The notes beneath the pieces were generated by a model, which saw only the letters and a list, made by a program, of their open reading frames with translations, was not told the DNA's origin and did no database searches. The position numbers were made by a program, and so were the translations under genes. This document shows positions 21,988 to 33,397 of a DNA stretch of 64,000 nucleotides, piece by piece. Position 1 is the stretch's first letter; each line of letters begins with the position of its first letter. Origin of the DNA: Artemisia argyi (taxonomy: Eukaryota > Streptophyta > Magnoliopsida > Asterales > Asteraceae); assembly GCA_030686995.1 (NCBI GenBank), contig CM060697.1, forward strand, positions 103,105,272 to 103,169,271, given 5' to 3'.

Positions 21988-22715
21988 TGCAATGTAGAGT
22001 TCTCAATCTTCAATTTTTGTATGAAGTAGATACCTGAACTCAAGAATGAAGAAGAGAAAATAAAGCAATTTTATGCAATAATTTATTTATGAAAAATCAA
22101 TAGAATTTTGTCAATTTTCTCAATCATTTCTAATCCTAAACGCTAGTGATTAAGTAGTACATGCTAAAAGGGTTTAGTGAATATATCTGTAGTGTAAATA
22201 ATACAATAAACAAAAATATCACACGAACATACAATTAACAATCTTGGAAGTTTAGGTTATAATTAAAAGAGAGAATGTATCTTGGGTCTTAAAATGAATT
22301 AATTCAATAAGACTTATGAGAGAGTGAAAAGAGGAAGCAACGAGTTCCCAAAAAGATCGTAGAGAGAAGGCAATGCAATAGAGAACCCGTAACAGGACAA
22401 CACCATAGTAACGCAAGCAAGTTCTTGAAGCATAAACACGTGAAGGTTTAAATGCATGTCTCAATAGTTCGTCAAACTTCACGTAGATGCAAATGTGCCA
22501 ATCCTCATGATTATGATACCTAACATGTAAAACAACTTGGTACCCAAAGTCTTATGGGTCCTAGATGGTTAGTCATAACATCCATTGCATTTAAAATGCA
22601 TATGGTATAGATGTTGTTAACAAGTGCAAGAATTTCTTATCAATATGTTTTTCACACAATGATAATGGCCTTCTTGTCTCAAGAGATAAACAATTGTTAT
22701 GACTAGAGTAATTTT
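21982..22715. other. Non-coding internal region of element G after gag
   Basis: No ORF I can support and no reverse-transcriptase motif. This is where pol would follow gag in a complete copia element. Confidence 0.5.
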
Positions 22716-23513
22716 CTAAATTTCTCCACTAGGTTTTACAAACTCTATTTGTTTTGATTTATTTGTCAAAGTATCATTAGCATTAAATCCTAATCCGGTT
22801 TTGTCATCAAAAGCCTTTTGAGTATTAAGTAAGTATATTAGTGATTTGGAGCTATTTTCAAATTTAGCAAATATGTTTCCTTTTTCAAAATTTTCTTCAG
22901 TAGATGTTGAAGATTCATTTTTAAACATGATATTTGAGTCTATGTTGCAAAAACTTTTGAAGTTACTTTCTAATTTTGAAAACTCTAATATGAATTGATC
23001 ATAGCAAAAATGTTTGGTTCCGGATTGTACCTCATTTGGGGCTTTATATGCTTCACAATCTTCACATGCTATATAATGATCCTCTTCACCTTCCATGTCA
23101 CTCCATGTTTCTAAATGTTTATTTATTAAATTTTCTAGAACAATTAATTCTTGTGCAACATCAAATTTATCATCTTTGGCTCGACATTTCCATTGGTGAA
23201 AGTTTAAAAAACATTTCCAAATATCATTTGCCGTTTTACAAAAGAATACTCTTTCATATTCAATTCCAGGTAGGGTTTTATAAATCATTAATTTGGCCTT
23301 AGTGTATTTATCAATCTTTGTTTGGGGGTAATTGTATTGATTTTCAAAATCCGTTTTTGTTTGAATATCACCAATTGAAATGATGTGCCAAAGATCTTGA
23401 TCTATTAATTTCACATAATTTTTAAATTTATTTTTCCATTCACTAAAATTCTCATTTTCAAAATATGGTTGTTTAAATGTCATTTTTCCTTCTAAACATT
23501 TTTTCGATTCCAT
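22716..23513 (-). CDS. Gag of element G (copia, DUF4219/UBN2-like)
   Basis: 265 residues. The start ATG (MESKKCLEGKMTF) lies about 50 bp after the primer site. Residues 18-45 (FENENFSEWKNKFKNYVKLI...DLWHIIS) match the typical copia gag N-terminal domain. Residues 75-115 (KAKLMIYKTLPGIEYERVF, CKTANDIWKCFLNFHQ) are the UBN2-like gag core. The later part is acidic, with FILEFSKLESNFKSF and a segment KTGLGFNAND near the end, which is usual before the zinc knuckle in this lineage; the knuckle itself is absent. The ORF therefore stops before the nucleic-acid-binding motif and any pol. It is the homologue of the broken gag in element F (56840-57841). Confidence 0.75.
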   Translation of the reverse strand: MESKKCLEGKMTFKQPYFENENFSEWKNKFKNYVKLIDQDLWHIISIGDIQTKTDFENQYNYPQTKIDKYTKAKLMIYKTLPGIEYERVFFCKTANDIWKCFLNFHQWKCRAKDDKFDVAQELIVLENLINKHLETWSDMEGEEDHYIACEDCEAYKAPNEVQSGTKHFCYDQFILEFSKLESNFKSFCNIDSNIMFKNESSTSTEENFEKGNIFAKFENSSKSLIYLLNTQKAFDDKTGLGFNANDTLTNKSKQIEFVKPSGEI

Positions 23514-23563
23514 AGATCGATTTCAAGTTTTAAAATACAGTTTATTTTAAAAATCTTGTTTAA

Positions 23564-23580
23564 GGTAGCTCTGATGCCAA
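23564..23580 (-). other. Primer binding site of element G (tRNA-Met type)
   Basis: On the minus strand TTGGCATCAGAGCTACC, one base after the LTR end. It resembles the TGGTATCAGAGC primer site of plant copia elements with one change. Confidence 0.8.
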
Positions 23581-23581
23581 T

Positions 23582-23953
23582 TGTGAAAAACTAGAAGGGG
23601 GGTTGAATACTTTTACGTCAATTTTTATTTCAAAACTTTGTTTTCAAAATCTTCAATTCAAGAATTGTTGTCAAAATTATACTTAATCTAAATGATCAAT
23701 TACACTTGTGTATGTGTATATACGTATTATACTTTTTAGGTTATTTATAAAAACTTTATTTTGTGAATGAACCTTTTGTTTGAACTTTGTGTGAAATCAA
23801 TTTTAGCACAATATCACAAGATACAACTAGATATAAATGTTTATGAGTATGTAAACAATTAAGATGTAAATAAGGTAATGAACAAGAGTTGGAAAGATCA
23901 AACCAAGACACAACGGATTTATAGTGGTTCGGCTACAAGGTCTCCTTCCTTGC
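23582..23953 (-). mobile_element. 5' LTR of element G, piece next to the primer site
   Basis: Matches 9460-9830 of the 3' LTR. Interrupted by element B after the duplication cttgc (23949-23953). Continues at 45663. Confidence 0.85.
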
Positions 23954-25555
23954 TGATGCGTGGGAATTGCACCAGGCTTTACCTCTCGAGGGATCTCGAG
24001 AAGCTTACAACCCCCACCAGGCAGTGTACCTGATCGTTGTAGTATAGTATAGTGACAAGTACCGGGGCATTGATTGTTCAGCTAGGAATAGTGTCGTTAG
24101 GATTGAAATTAATCTAACTAGGTCTAAAGGTGAAGGATGATTCTTTTTATGTTTTTATATTTTATGAAAAGCAAGTAAAAATCTCGGGTATTGGGAGAGT
24201 GGGCGGAATTAGTTGCTAATCAACTAACCCAAAAGCTACTAATTAATCTAATAAACAAGAAAATAAACTAAGGTTCTACAAGATAAGTGAAGCATGTCTA
24301 CCCATGATATGTTACTCCTTGCTAGCTATCCAATCCTACCTATTGAATTGTAACCTTGTTTTAATTGACGGGTTGTATTCCTTAATACCATTCATGGGGT
24401 GGCGCACATAACTCCCCAATCCTATGAGCTCTTATCTCCTCCTATGCCATACCCAGCACAACCATAGGGATTATAAACAGTGGCTCATGCAATAAATACA
24501 ACCAATAAAGACCTAGTGCACATCAGTTCATGTTTCCTAAGACGTTCAAGCATGTTACCATTTGGAGATCTGCCAGTTTTCTTAAGCCTAACATCGAAAT
24601 CATTCAATCTAAACAAGAATCAATAGGAAACAAGAATTATAAACTAAACCAACTAGATCTATTGAAGTTGTCACGCCTTAATTGATGGAGATAGACACAC
24701 ACATCAACAAGCCCCTCATTGATGAAGATAGACACAACATCAACAAGAAATCAATGAGATCTAATCAATTATATACAAGTTTCACATAATCATAAGTAGA
24801 CACAAGGTGAATTAACAAAACATAATCAAAGAAAGACAATCAACAAGAATAATGAAAGACATAGTTGAGATAGAATCATCAAACCAATACATGATGTTTA
24901 TGGAGTGATTGAAACCCTCTAAGTTGCTGGAAAAACACCCACCTAAACCCAGGAATCGACTTTAGGGTTCAGGGCTTACAAAAAGTGAAGTTATGATGTT
25001 ATATTTATAGGCATGTTTTCTGTCGGCAAGGCTTGATGGCTTCAGCTCGTTCTCTTGATGCCGTCACAACCATTTTTTAACCAAATTGTAGATCTCTTCG
25101 TCCTCTTCACGTGGGCTTTTGAATCACCTAAATCCGAGTTCGTATGCAAAAGTTATGACCAAAACAATATCAGCTACTCCGCGCGCAAGTTTTGACAAGT
25201 TTATACGTGACGGCCTTGGTGACGCCTTCAGGTACACGTGACGGCCTAACTTGACGCCGTCATGAACTTACTGGACCATCACGTACTTTATCCACTTCCA
25301 CCTCTTGTATTACTCTTGACGCCGTCATGAAGAAGCTTGTGACGCCGTCAGGTACTGTTTCCAGCAAGGAAAATTAAGACTTTGTCGTTTTCTTCACTTT
25401 ATGCTCCAAAAACGTCCAAAATGTTTCCTTTTCCAGAATTCACTCCCAAAGTACCTAAAATCACAAAAGGAACGATTTAGGGCAATATTTGATCAAATAA
25501 ATTCAATTCCGGGCTTAAATGACCCCCTAAAAACGGTTCATTTTTCGCCTTATCA
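23954..25555 (-). mobile_element. 3' LTR of element B
   Basis: 1602 bp, plus-strand ends TGATGCGTGG and CGCCTTATCA. It contains the TGACG/CGTCA cluster (about 25020-25360), with several sites mutated from CG to TG or CA compared with the 5' LTR. Confidence 0.9.
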
Positions 25556-26677
25556 TATATCCCTACACTTGGGATTTGCTTGTCCTCAAGCAAATGAGCT
25601 TTTCCACCAATCAAAATACAAGTTAGGGGTCATTTAACACTAATATAAAAGTAATTACAACAAATGATCATTCCACCTTAGTCAAAACAAGCACGGAAAT
25701 TATACACTAGCACCTCACATTAAGTATTTGGATACTCTCATCTCTCGGGTGTTGTAAATTTATATGTCATAATTGGAAATGGAGAAATATCACTCTCTAC
25801 CTGTCATAGCAAATAGATTACCATAGGCTTGGGAAAGGATCAAACCTCCACCACTTGGCGTAAGCACCTAGGATAGACTATCAAAGAGGTCTTTTAAAGG
25901 GTTATAACGTTAGGTGTAGGGGATATGGAAAACACGGTTTTGTTGGATAAACGGATATTTTACTGGTGGCAAGTTAATTGTCTTAGTTAACTACATGTAC
26001 AATGAGGCGTTGCTAAGCCAAGATTCGACTCGACTTAAACTAACCACAACTCTTTTTGGATTTTCAAGACACTATTTGACTTAAACATAAATAAAAAAAA
26101 CGGATGGTAGCCCGTATGTTTTTCTCTTTTCTTTTTCTATATTTTTTTTATTCTCTCTTTCTTTCTTTTTTTCGATTTTTTTTAACATACACTCTTACTC
26201 TACCATCCAAAACAATACATCAAAGGGAGCTCGTTTCCTCCCTACACTTGAGCTTTTACATACTTTACAATCAACTATTGTAATGACTCGAATCAAGATA
26301 ATCAAAACACTTGGAGTACTTTTAAATATTAATGCACATATGGGGGTAATATATGATGTTCTTCCCCATTACTCCATAACACAAGTACTTTACCCATGAG
26401 TCCCAATTGTCCCAAAATAATATGTACAAGATATGACTCGACTTAGCAACCATGTAATCAATTAGACAACTAACAAAGGGTTTAAACAATTAACAATAAT
26501 GCACTAAAGATGAGTGCATACAAGGAAGGCTAAGGTGATTTGGTTGCACATTTGGGGTGGATTGTAAACAAATTCTTCCTTTAAGTAAAATGCTTAAAGT
26601 TAGAAACGAAAAGATAGGCTCAGAGGGGTGTACTAGGGGTTTTGTGTACTAAAAATGAGTACAACGCTAAGGGTGTG
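25556..26677 (-). other. Non-coding 3' internal region of element B
   Basis: Reverse complement is homologous to 14900-15967 of element A. The polypurine tract (CCCAAGTGTAGGGATATA on the minus strand) abuts the LTR at 25556-25571. A second copy of this purine motif lies at 26237-26250. A T-rich run lies at 26130-26185. No coding sequence. The last five bases (gtgtg, 26673-26677) are the presumed target duplication of element C. Confidence 0.65.
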
Positions 26678-29600
26678 TGATTGAGCCTAAACCACCTAAC
26701 TTATATTGACCAAGGAATGGTCAACAAAGTCAAACAGCCTAGATCAATGCTCCGCGGAAGTATAAGGTTTCCCCGGGTCGTAATGTCCCGACGAGGTGTG
26801 AATTGTAAACAAAACGGTTTCGTGATCGGGTGAATTTGGATGAAAAGGGGTTTGTGTGTGATTAAGCTACGGAATCTACAAGAGAATAGCTTAAACAAGC
26901 TATTTGAATAAGACAAGAAGCTAAGAAAAACCAGAAACGATTAAAACTTAAAACGTGTACGTTACGTTTAAATAAAACGTAGACGTATGAAATAAAACGC
27001 GAGTTTTTAAGAAATAAAATACCTACGAATATGAAAATTATATTTTTACAATCCTAATAAGAAAAGAAACTTTTTAGAAAATTAAAATAACTTTTTACAC
27101 TATTTAATTATTTAATATTAATTAAAAACTATTTAATACTTATTATTAATACTTAAATAACTAAAATACACTATAATATTATTTAAATACTAAAAAGGTG
27201 AAAATAAAATTTCTAAAACTATAAAATAACTAAAAACAAGTTTTAAAAATAAAAATAAGTATTTTTGTCTTTTTGTGGTTTTTCTATTAATTAATTACTA
27301 ATTTAATTACTAATTAACTAATTAACTATTTTAAATTAAGAAAATTACTAAATGAACAGTGAAAATTCTAATAAAATTTCTAAAATTATTTTACAATATA
27401 TAAAAGCTATAAAAAATATAAAAACTTGTTTTTGCTTAAGAAAAACTAATTATGCTATTTTAAACTAATTATTAATTAATAATTAATAAAACTAAAATTA
27501 ATTCTAATTAATACTAAATGAGAAAATAAAAATCTGAGAAAATTAATATAAATACTTTAATATAAGATATAATTAATAAAAATATAAAATTGACAAGTAC
27601 TTAATAAAAATTTAAAAATGAAAATTAAAATTAAATTACATTAAATAAAAACTATCACTTATTTTAAATTGGTTTTTTCTTGGATTTTCTTTTACAAACC
27701 TATTTTACATCTAAAAATAGCAAACTTTAATAAAAACAAACTTTTTAGGAACTAAAAATAAGCACTTGAGGTGCTTATTTGGTCAACAGTTGACTTCTGT
27801 TGACCAAAAGGTAAAATGAGCTAAAACCAGCTCAAGTGGGACCCACTCTGGTTGAAACAAGTCCAAACAAGTTTTTAGAACTTGTATAAGCTGGAAAAAG
27901 CAAATGAGAACTTCAGAATAAGCAAAAAGCTAACAATAAGCACTTGGAACCTTAAGTAAATACAGAAACTGTGACAAGATTGGTGGCCTGATTTAGGTGG
28001 GGTCCACTGACATTCAGGTCAAACCAAAGGTCAATTGGTGAAGCCTACCATGGGGGGGGGGTTGAAAGGTACAAGTTTCATGGCCTGGGTGGTGGTGGTG
28101 GTGTATCTGCTGAGACAGAGCACTGGTGTGCCCTGCAAGTCACTTTGTGGCTTTGTGGGGCCCCCAAGAAAAATAGCAAAAATGTAACAAAGATGGACAC
28201 TCAAAGTTGAGCTGGTAAACAAATAATAGAAACAAGTTTCACATCTTAGATCCAAGCACACAATTCACATAAATTCTCTCAATATTTGGAAAAAATTAGA
28301 ACATGAACATTTTGACTTTTGAAAAAAACTTAGAAAGTTGACTAATTTGAATTTTCACTGATTCTAAATGACTGATTAGGATAAAATAAGCTAACTTAAG
28401 AACAATTTAGACTAAAGTACAAGGTTATGCTTTGATATGTTGAGTTGTGAGTCCAACAGTCCAACAGTTGGACAGTTGTGAGGAACTTTTGGTGATTTTG
28501 ACTATTTGCTTGACAAACTCTAGGTTTTAAGTGATAACCAACCTAAAATTGACTAATACACCCTACTTATGCTAAGACAACAACTATGCAACAACAAGAG
28601 CACAGGTTAAAGAACTAATCCAAACACTACCTTAAAACTAATTTGTTTTTGGTTTTCAAAGCAAATCACTAATTGAAACCATGCAACTGAATCCTAAGGC
28701 TATAATATGATAGAATAACTTTAAAGGAACACCTAAACAACAACAATGACAACAAAACACTAGTAAATCAAAACTACACTAAAATGGCAGTCAAAATGAA
28801 AACTGTGAGCACAATGGAAACTAATGAACAAAGACCAAATATTAAGCTTTAATTACACTAACATAGACCAAATAAGCATGAAAAACACAAATAAGCAGTA
28901 CTTAAGCTATTGTACAGTAAATAAGCAAAATGGAGTAATGAGGCTTACAATTGGAGTTGGACTGAAAACAAGTGAACCAAGTATCCAAGACACACCTATT
29001 GTCTCCCAAGAGACTCTAAACCATGCCAATTCCAAAATCAACAAGCTTCTTTGCTTCTTCTCTGATTTTTTATTTTCTTTTTTTTTTTTTATTATTTTCT
29101 TTGATATATATTTTTTTTTTATCTTTTTATGTAAACTAAACAAGAGTACTTAAAAGGGAACCTAAGCTTTAAAAAGCTTACAAGAGCACTGAATTGAGTT
29201 AAATGGAACAAGAAACAACCACTATTGACAAGTTTGGAGCAAGGTTGTCAATCTCACTCTAAATTTGCAAAAACTGAGTTTACTAAATGAAGCTTGGAAT
29301 TAAGAAAAAAAAACAGTTACATTACATTGAAAATGATGATTACCAGCTGTTTTAACTGAAAAATTAGACTGAGAATAAAATTACACTAATAACGTAAACT
29401 AAAGTTACACTACTCCTAATTCTACTCTAACTACTGCCCTATTCTTCTTTCTTCTTTTCTTTTTATAGTCCCTGAGGCACATCTCTCTTTTCCCAATTCA
29501 TTCACAGCCATAGGATGCTTGATTTTAATCTTAGCCGTTCAAAATACTTTTTGGCGGGAAATTGGGAGTGGGCAGGTTTGTGGGGTTTGGTGTAGGTAAT

Positions 29601-30571
29601 AAATGAGGAGGGGGAAGGTGAAGGTGTAGGTGAGATATTAAATGAAGTTGGTGAGGTTTAGTGAGGAGGGGGGGCATGAGCCTGGTAATTAGGGAGAGAT
29701 TAGGGACGATGAACAGTGTTCTGTGGGTGAGGGTGTTTGACCTGGATCAACATACGGGGAGTATTATTAGTTTAGGGTGGGCCGGGTTTGTAAGGTGGGC
29801 TTGGGATAAGGGGTTGTGTGCTGGATCAGATTTGGTGGTGGGCTAAGGGGTGGATCAGGCCATGATTTTTGGGTTAATAATACCAAAGGGTCCATTAGGT
29901 AACTAGTAAACAACAAGGACCAATTGTGTAGTTTTTGCAAAAGTGAGGGGCTGAATTTGCCAATCTTCCAAAATGCTCATAAGGACCCAAAATGCCATTT
30001 TCCATAATCCAAGAACCGCATTTGCAATTTTTCCATTTTTGAAATTCCCGGGGACTAAATATGTAAATTTCCAAACCCCGGGGACTAAACTTGCAATTTC
30101 ACCAATCTTTCATTTCAAGGACTATTTTTGACACATTTTGATTTTCCATGGACAAAAAAAATGATTTTCCTTTCAAAAATACCCCACCAGGGACTGAATC
30201 TGCCAAAATCTGTAACTCCAGGGACTGTTTATGCCAATTTTGGATTTTGAGGGGTAAAAGTATAATTTTCTCAAACTTTTTCACCCAAGGACTTATTTTG
30301 ATAATTTTTGACTTTTCTTTGCCTTGGGTTGACTTTTCTTTTGTTTTAAAACTTTCAGGGACTAGTTTTGTAATTTTATGAAAGTTGAGGGACTGAAACT
30401 GCCAATTTTGCAAACTTTGTGCGTTTTTCATTTGTTTTTGCTCATTTTGCATCTAAAACATATAAAACACAATTTTGAAATATTTTTAGTATTTTGATGC
30501 ATTTCTGAGTGTTTTTGTATGTTTTGCAGTTCAGATTATACCAAAAATGATGAGTGTTTGAGCACTCATCA
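26678..30571 (-). mobile_element. 3' LTR of element C
   Basis: 3894 bp; plus-strand ends TGATTGAGCC and CACTCATCA. Nearly identical to 33398-37312, except for small indels (about 33 bp missing near 28080) and scattered substitutions, so recent. Large for an LTR but in range for Athila/Ogre-type elements. The AT-rich core is 27000-27720. The right side carries the degenerate TTTGGTCCCTGG-like repeats (29880-30420). No supportable ORF. Confidence 0.85.
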
Positions 30572-30640
30572 ATCCCCCACACTAAACTATTGCTAGTCCC
30601 TAGCAATACTGTTTTGAAAACTTGATGGATTTGAAAAAAA

Positions 30641-30990
30641 TCTTTACCAAAAGCCATCACTTCTGGAGTAGCCAGGTGTAAGAACTGTGGCACACCTGAT
30701 AACCGTGTGATTTTGAGCAAACCACCAGCTGTCAACGGATTTGAGTAGTCTTTACCAAAAGCCGTTTGCTTCTGGACTAGCCAGCTCTTGATGGAATAGT
30801 CAACATCTTGGTGAGCTGATTACCAATTATGGATTTTCCATGGCCTTTACCACAAGCCATAATCTTGCGGGCTAGCCAACTCATTTGCTTTCGGGGAGTT
30901 GAGGAACCATACAATTTTGGGCAAATTGCCAGCCGTAAACGGATTTGATATGTCTTTACCAAGAGCCGTTTGCTCCTGGACTAGCCAATC
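30641..30990 (-). repeat. Four degenerate ~105-bp repeats in the element C interior
   Basis: The motif tctttaccaaaagccgt followed by ctggactagcca starts at 30641, 30749, 30844 and 30953, a spacing of 95-109 bp. The same four copies exist in the second internal copy (37381-37730). Confidence 0.7.
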
Positions 30991-31360
30991 CCTTTTGTCG
31001 CTTAGACAAGGCGGACTGATTACCACAAAAATTTTGAAGCACCAGTGAAAAATTTTTAAAATTTTTGAAATTTTGGCTAAAACGGGGGTATTATATAGTA
31101 AAATGTGATAAAATTCGCTAGAATAGCGAATACCCCCCCACACTTAGCATGAATATTGTCCTCAATATTCAAAATCCCGGCTATTAATCCGACATTTTGA
31201 ACGTAAAGGGGCAACATTACAAGCTAAGCGTGGAAAACACCATTTTGTTTTTCACTCTTGTAACCATAGCATGGGGGACTCCCCCACACTTAGGGTGAAA
31301 ACCCTATAAGCCTGCTACTGTTTTTGTTTACCGAGTCGCTAGCTTGACTCGGCCCCGAAT

Positions 31361-33148
31361 TCAATTGTCCTTGGGGAAGCATGATGTGGAAGAAACAATC
31401 TCAATCGGACTTTCATTCAAAATGTTTGGACAAACATATGAAGCATGTGAATGTTCCACACCGATGAGATAAGTATCCGGCTCAAGATAAGGATACATGA
31501 AAATGCCGGGATCAAATATAGTGTCCTCACTCCCGAAGGAGTGAAGAAGAGAAGAAGTCACCTTATAGGTGAAGAAAAGGAAGAAAATCATGATAAAAAG
31601 CATGATTTGATCTTCTTCCTCGAGAGGAGGCTCAATAGCCTGAGTTTGGATTTCAAAGGGTAAGCTCGTAAACAACCCAGGAGGGTGGGTGGGATTTTGC
31701 AAATTCTCATGATTGAGAGCATCTCCCCCCGGGCAATCAAACTGATGAGCGAGTTCACCGGAGAACTCCTCATGAAGAGAATCATTCACAAGATGTGAAT
31801 CTGTGGACTCATGTTCCATTGTGGACTCATCACAATCCTCGTCAAAGATTGGATTGTTAGAAATCATAGTGAATTCAGATTCGAATTCAAATAGAGGATT
31901 GGTGAGAGTCATATTAAATGTTTCGGGAACAAAGAGATTATCATTCTCTATTGGATTGTCGGGATCAGAAGTGAGTGACGAATCATGAGATAGGAGACTT
32001 TCAATTTCTCCCAGATCGGCTTGGAAGTCAAGGAGACCATCATCACTTTCCAAGGAAAGTGGATTGATGTGAGTAAGTTCATCAGCGAACTCCTCAAGAA
32101 GATGGTCAGCATCAATTTGTGGAACTGACGCCTCAACATACTCGATGTCTCCATAAGATGTACAATCATCGCTAAAATCTGAGAAAGTCTCAAATTGATC
32201 TTTAGTACACTCAATAGGTGAAGGAATATCACACAAATTCTCAAGAGTTCCCTGTGACTCTCCTGGGATTGGGACAAGGTTCTCAACACTAGACTTTATT
32301 AATTCGTCCGATTCCTTATCAGGAACAGTGTCAAGATGCTCGTACCCCATGATCAAAGAGTGAGTGGGAACCTCGGGTGTGATAGCAGTTGATTGAGATG
32401 GAATCTCAACTGCTGGGGTATCAACTGATGAACTTGAAGAGGTTTTATAAAATTCAAGGATTTCAAGTGTATCCTCATCATCACTGTCATCAGGAATGAA
32501 ATGGAACTGAGAGCTAGACTTGGCTGCTTTTTCTCTTGCAATGGATTCCCGAATAGATTTTTCATATTCATCTTGGGAATTTATTCTAGCAGCTTGCTCT
32601 TCAGCAAGCAATTCTTCCATGGATTTTTGATGAGTATGTCTTTGGGCAAAGTCGTCAACTAAACCCTTAAGCTCATCAACGATTTTCATCAGATTTTGCA
32701 TTTCTGAAAGAAGTGCTTGATTCATATCGTACTGTGGAGGTTGGTCGTAATAAGGTGTGACAAAATTGTCACAAGGGTATGGATTCCCCGTTTGACAATC
32801 TGAACTGAAGTGTGGACCTCCACAGAAATCACAACAGTAAAACTGTTGAGGCTGTGGGTTGTACGTGCTAGAGTCATAATCGTTATCAGGAAACTGCTCA
32901 TAGACAAGCGTGTTTCCCGATTGACAATCAGAACTGTAGTGTGAACCACCACAGTACTCACAACAGTAAAACTGTTGAGTATCATGGTGTGGCAGCTGAT
33001 GGAATAAATCAGTCGTGTCATGGTAAGAATAGGGATCTTGGTTATAGACAGACCCGTTTCCTGACTCTACCATGCCACAACCGGGGCAATTACCACCATT
33101 ATGAGAACTACCACACCACTGGCAAACCAGAAAGTGTGGATGAGACAT
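31361..33148 (-). CDS. Gag-like zinc-knuckle ORF of element C
   Basis: About 595 residues. The start is the ATG at 33148 (MSHPHFLVCQWCG), 225 bp after the primer site. Within the first 130 residues come three Cys-His motifs: CQWCGSSHNGGNC, CEYCGGSHYSSDC and CDFCGGPHFSSDC, each CX2CX3HX4C, one residue shorter than the standard CCHC knuckle. A charged helix follows (KIVDELKGLVDDF, EELLAEEQAARIN). The centre is very acidic with DSDDEDT and repeated SLESDDG/EFESEF segments. Near residue 530 is a hydrophobic segment (LFIMIFFLFFTYKV) that looks like a membrane span. The end is SFGSEDTIFDPGI and NESPIEIVSST. I recall many such Asteraceae database proteins with this ending. No classical gag core domain is seen. 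Role unknown, presumably nucleic-acid binding. Confidence 0.7.
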   Translation of the reverse strand: MSHPHFLVCQWCGSSHNGGNCPGCGMVESGNGSVYNQDPYSYHDTTDLFHQLPHHDTQQFYCCEYCGGSHYSSDCQSGNTLVYEQFPDNDYDSSTYNPQPQQFYCCDFCGGPHFSSDCQTGNPYPCDNFVTPYYDQPPQYDMNQALLSEMQNLMKIVDELKGLVDDFAQRHTHQKSMEELLAEEQAARINSQDEYEKSIRESIAREKAAKSSSQFHFIPDDSDDEDTLEILEFYKTSSSSSVDTPAVEIPSQSTAITPEVPTHSLIMGYEHLDTVPDKESDELIKSSVENLVPIPGESQGTLENLCDIPSPIECTKDQFETFSDFSDDCTSYGDIEYVEASVPQIDADHLLEEFADELTHINPLSLESDDGLLDFQADLGEIESLLSHDSSLTSDPDNPIENDNLFVPETFNMTLTNPLFEFESEFTMISNNPIFDEDCDESTMEHESTDSHLVNDSLHEEFSGELAHQFDCPGGDALNHENLQNPTHPPGLFTSLPFEIQTQAIEPPLEEEDQIMLFIMIFFLFFTYKVTSSLLHSFGSEDTIFDPGIFMYPYLEPDTYLIGVEHSHASYVCPNILNESPIEIVSSTSCFPKDN

Positions 33149-33372
33149 AGAAAGAATCAAATGGTTTGGGAGGGGCAGGGATGAAGAATCAAAGGTGCGA
33201 GAGGGTAAAGGTGAATATTTTTGGGTTTTTGGAAATACATTTTGTACAAATGAGAAGGAAAATCTTTTTGTGTTTTTGTTTTTATGAAAATATGAACAAG
33301 GATGGATAAATGTACAATGGAACGAATTTCAAAGACACTAATCAGAAAAACCGTTTAGATAAACGCGCACAA

Positions 33373-33392
33373 CCTCCCCGGCAGCGGCGCCA
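33373..33392 (-). other. Primer binding site of element C (tRNA-Asp type)
   Basis: On the minus strand TGGCGCCGCTGCCGGGGAGG, close to the LTR end at 33398. This is the classic Athila/Tat type of site. Confidence 0.85.
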
Positions 33393-33397
33393 AATTT

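Larger units (their letters stand above)
30572..33397 (-). mobile_element. Internal region of element C
   Basis: 2.8 kb between two LTRs. On the minus strand: tRNA-Asp-type primer site (33373-33392), one long gag-like ORF (33148-31361), a non-coding stretch with four degenerate repeats (30641-30975) and a purine tract next to the 3' LTR (30572-30584). No pol. Confidence 0.85.

Noticed and set aside
28824..29153. 109-codon ORF repeated at 35572-35880
   Set aside because: In the C LTR; ends differ by indels in a poly-T region, no sign of selection.
30641..30990. CRISPR-like array
   Set aside because: Repeats are degenerate, 105 bp apart and in a plant retroelement; not a CRISPR.
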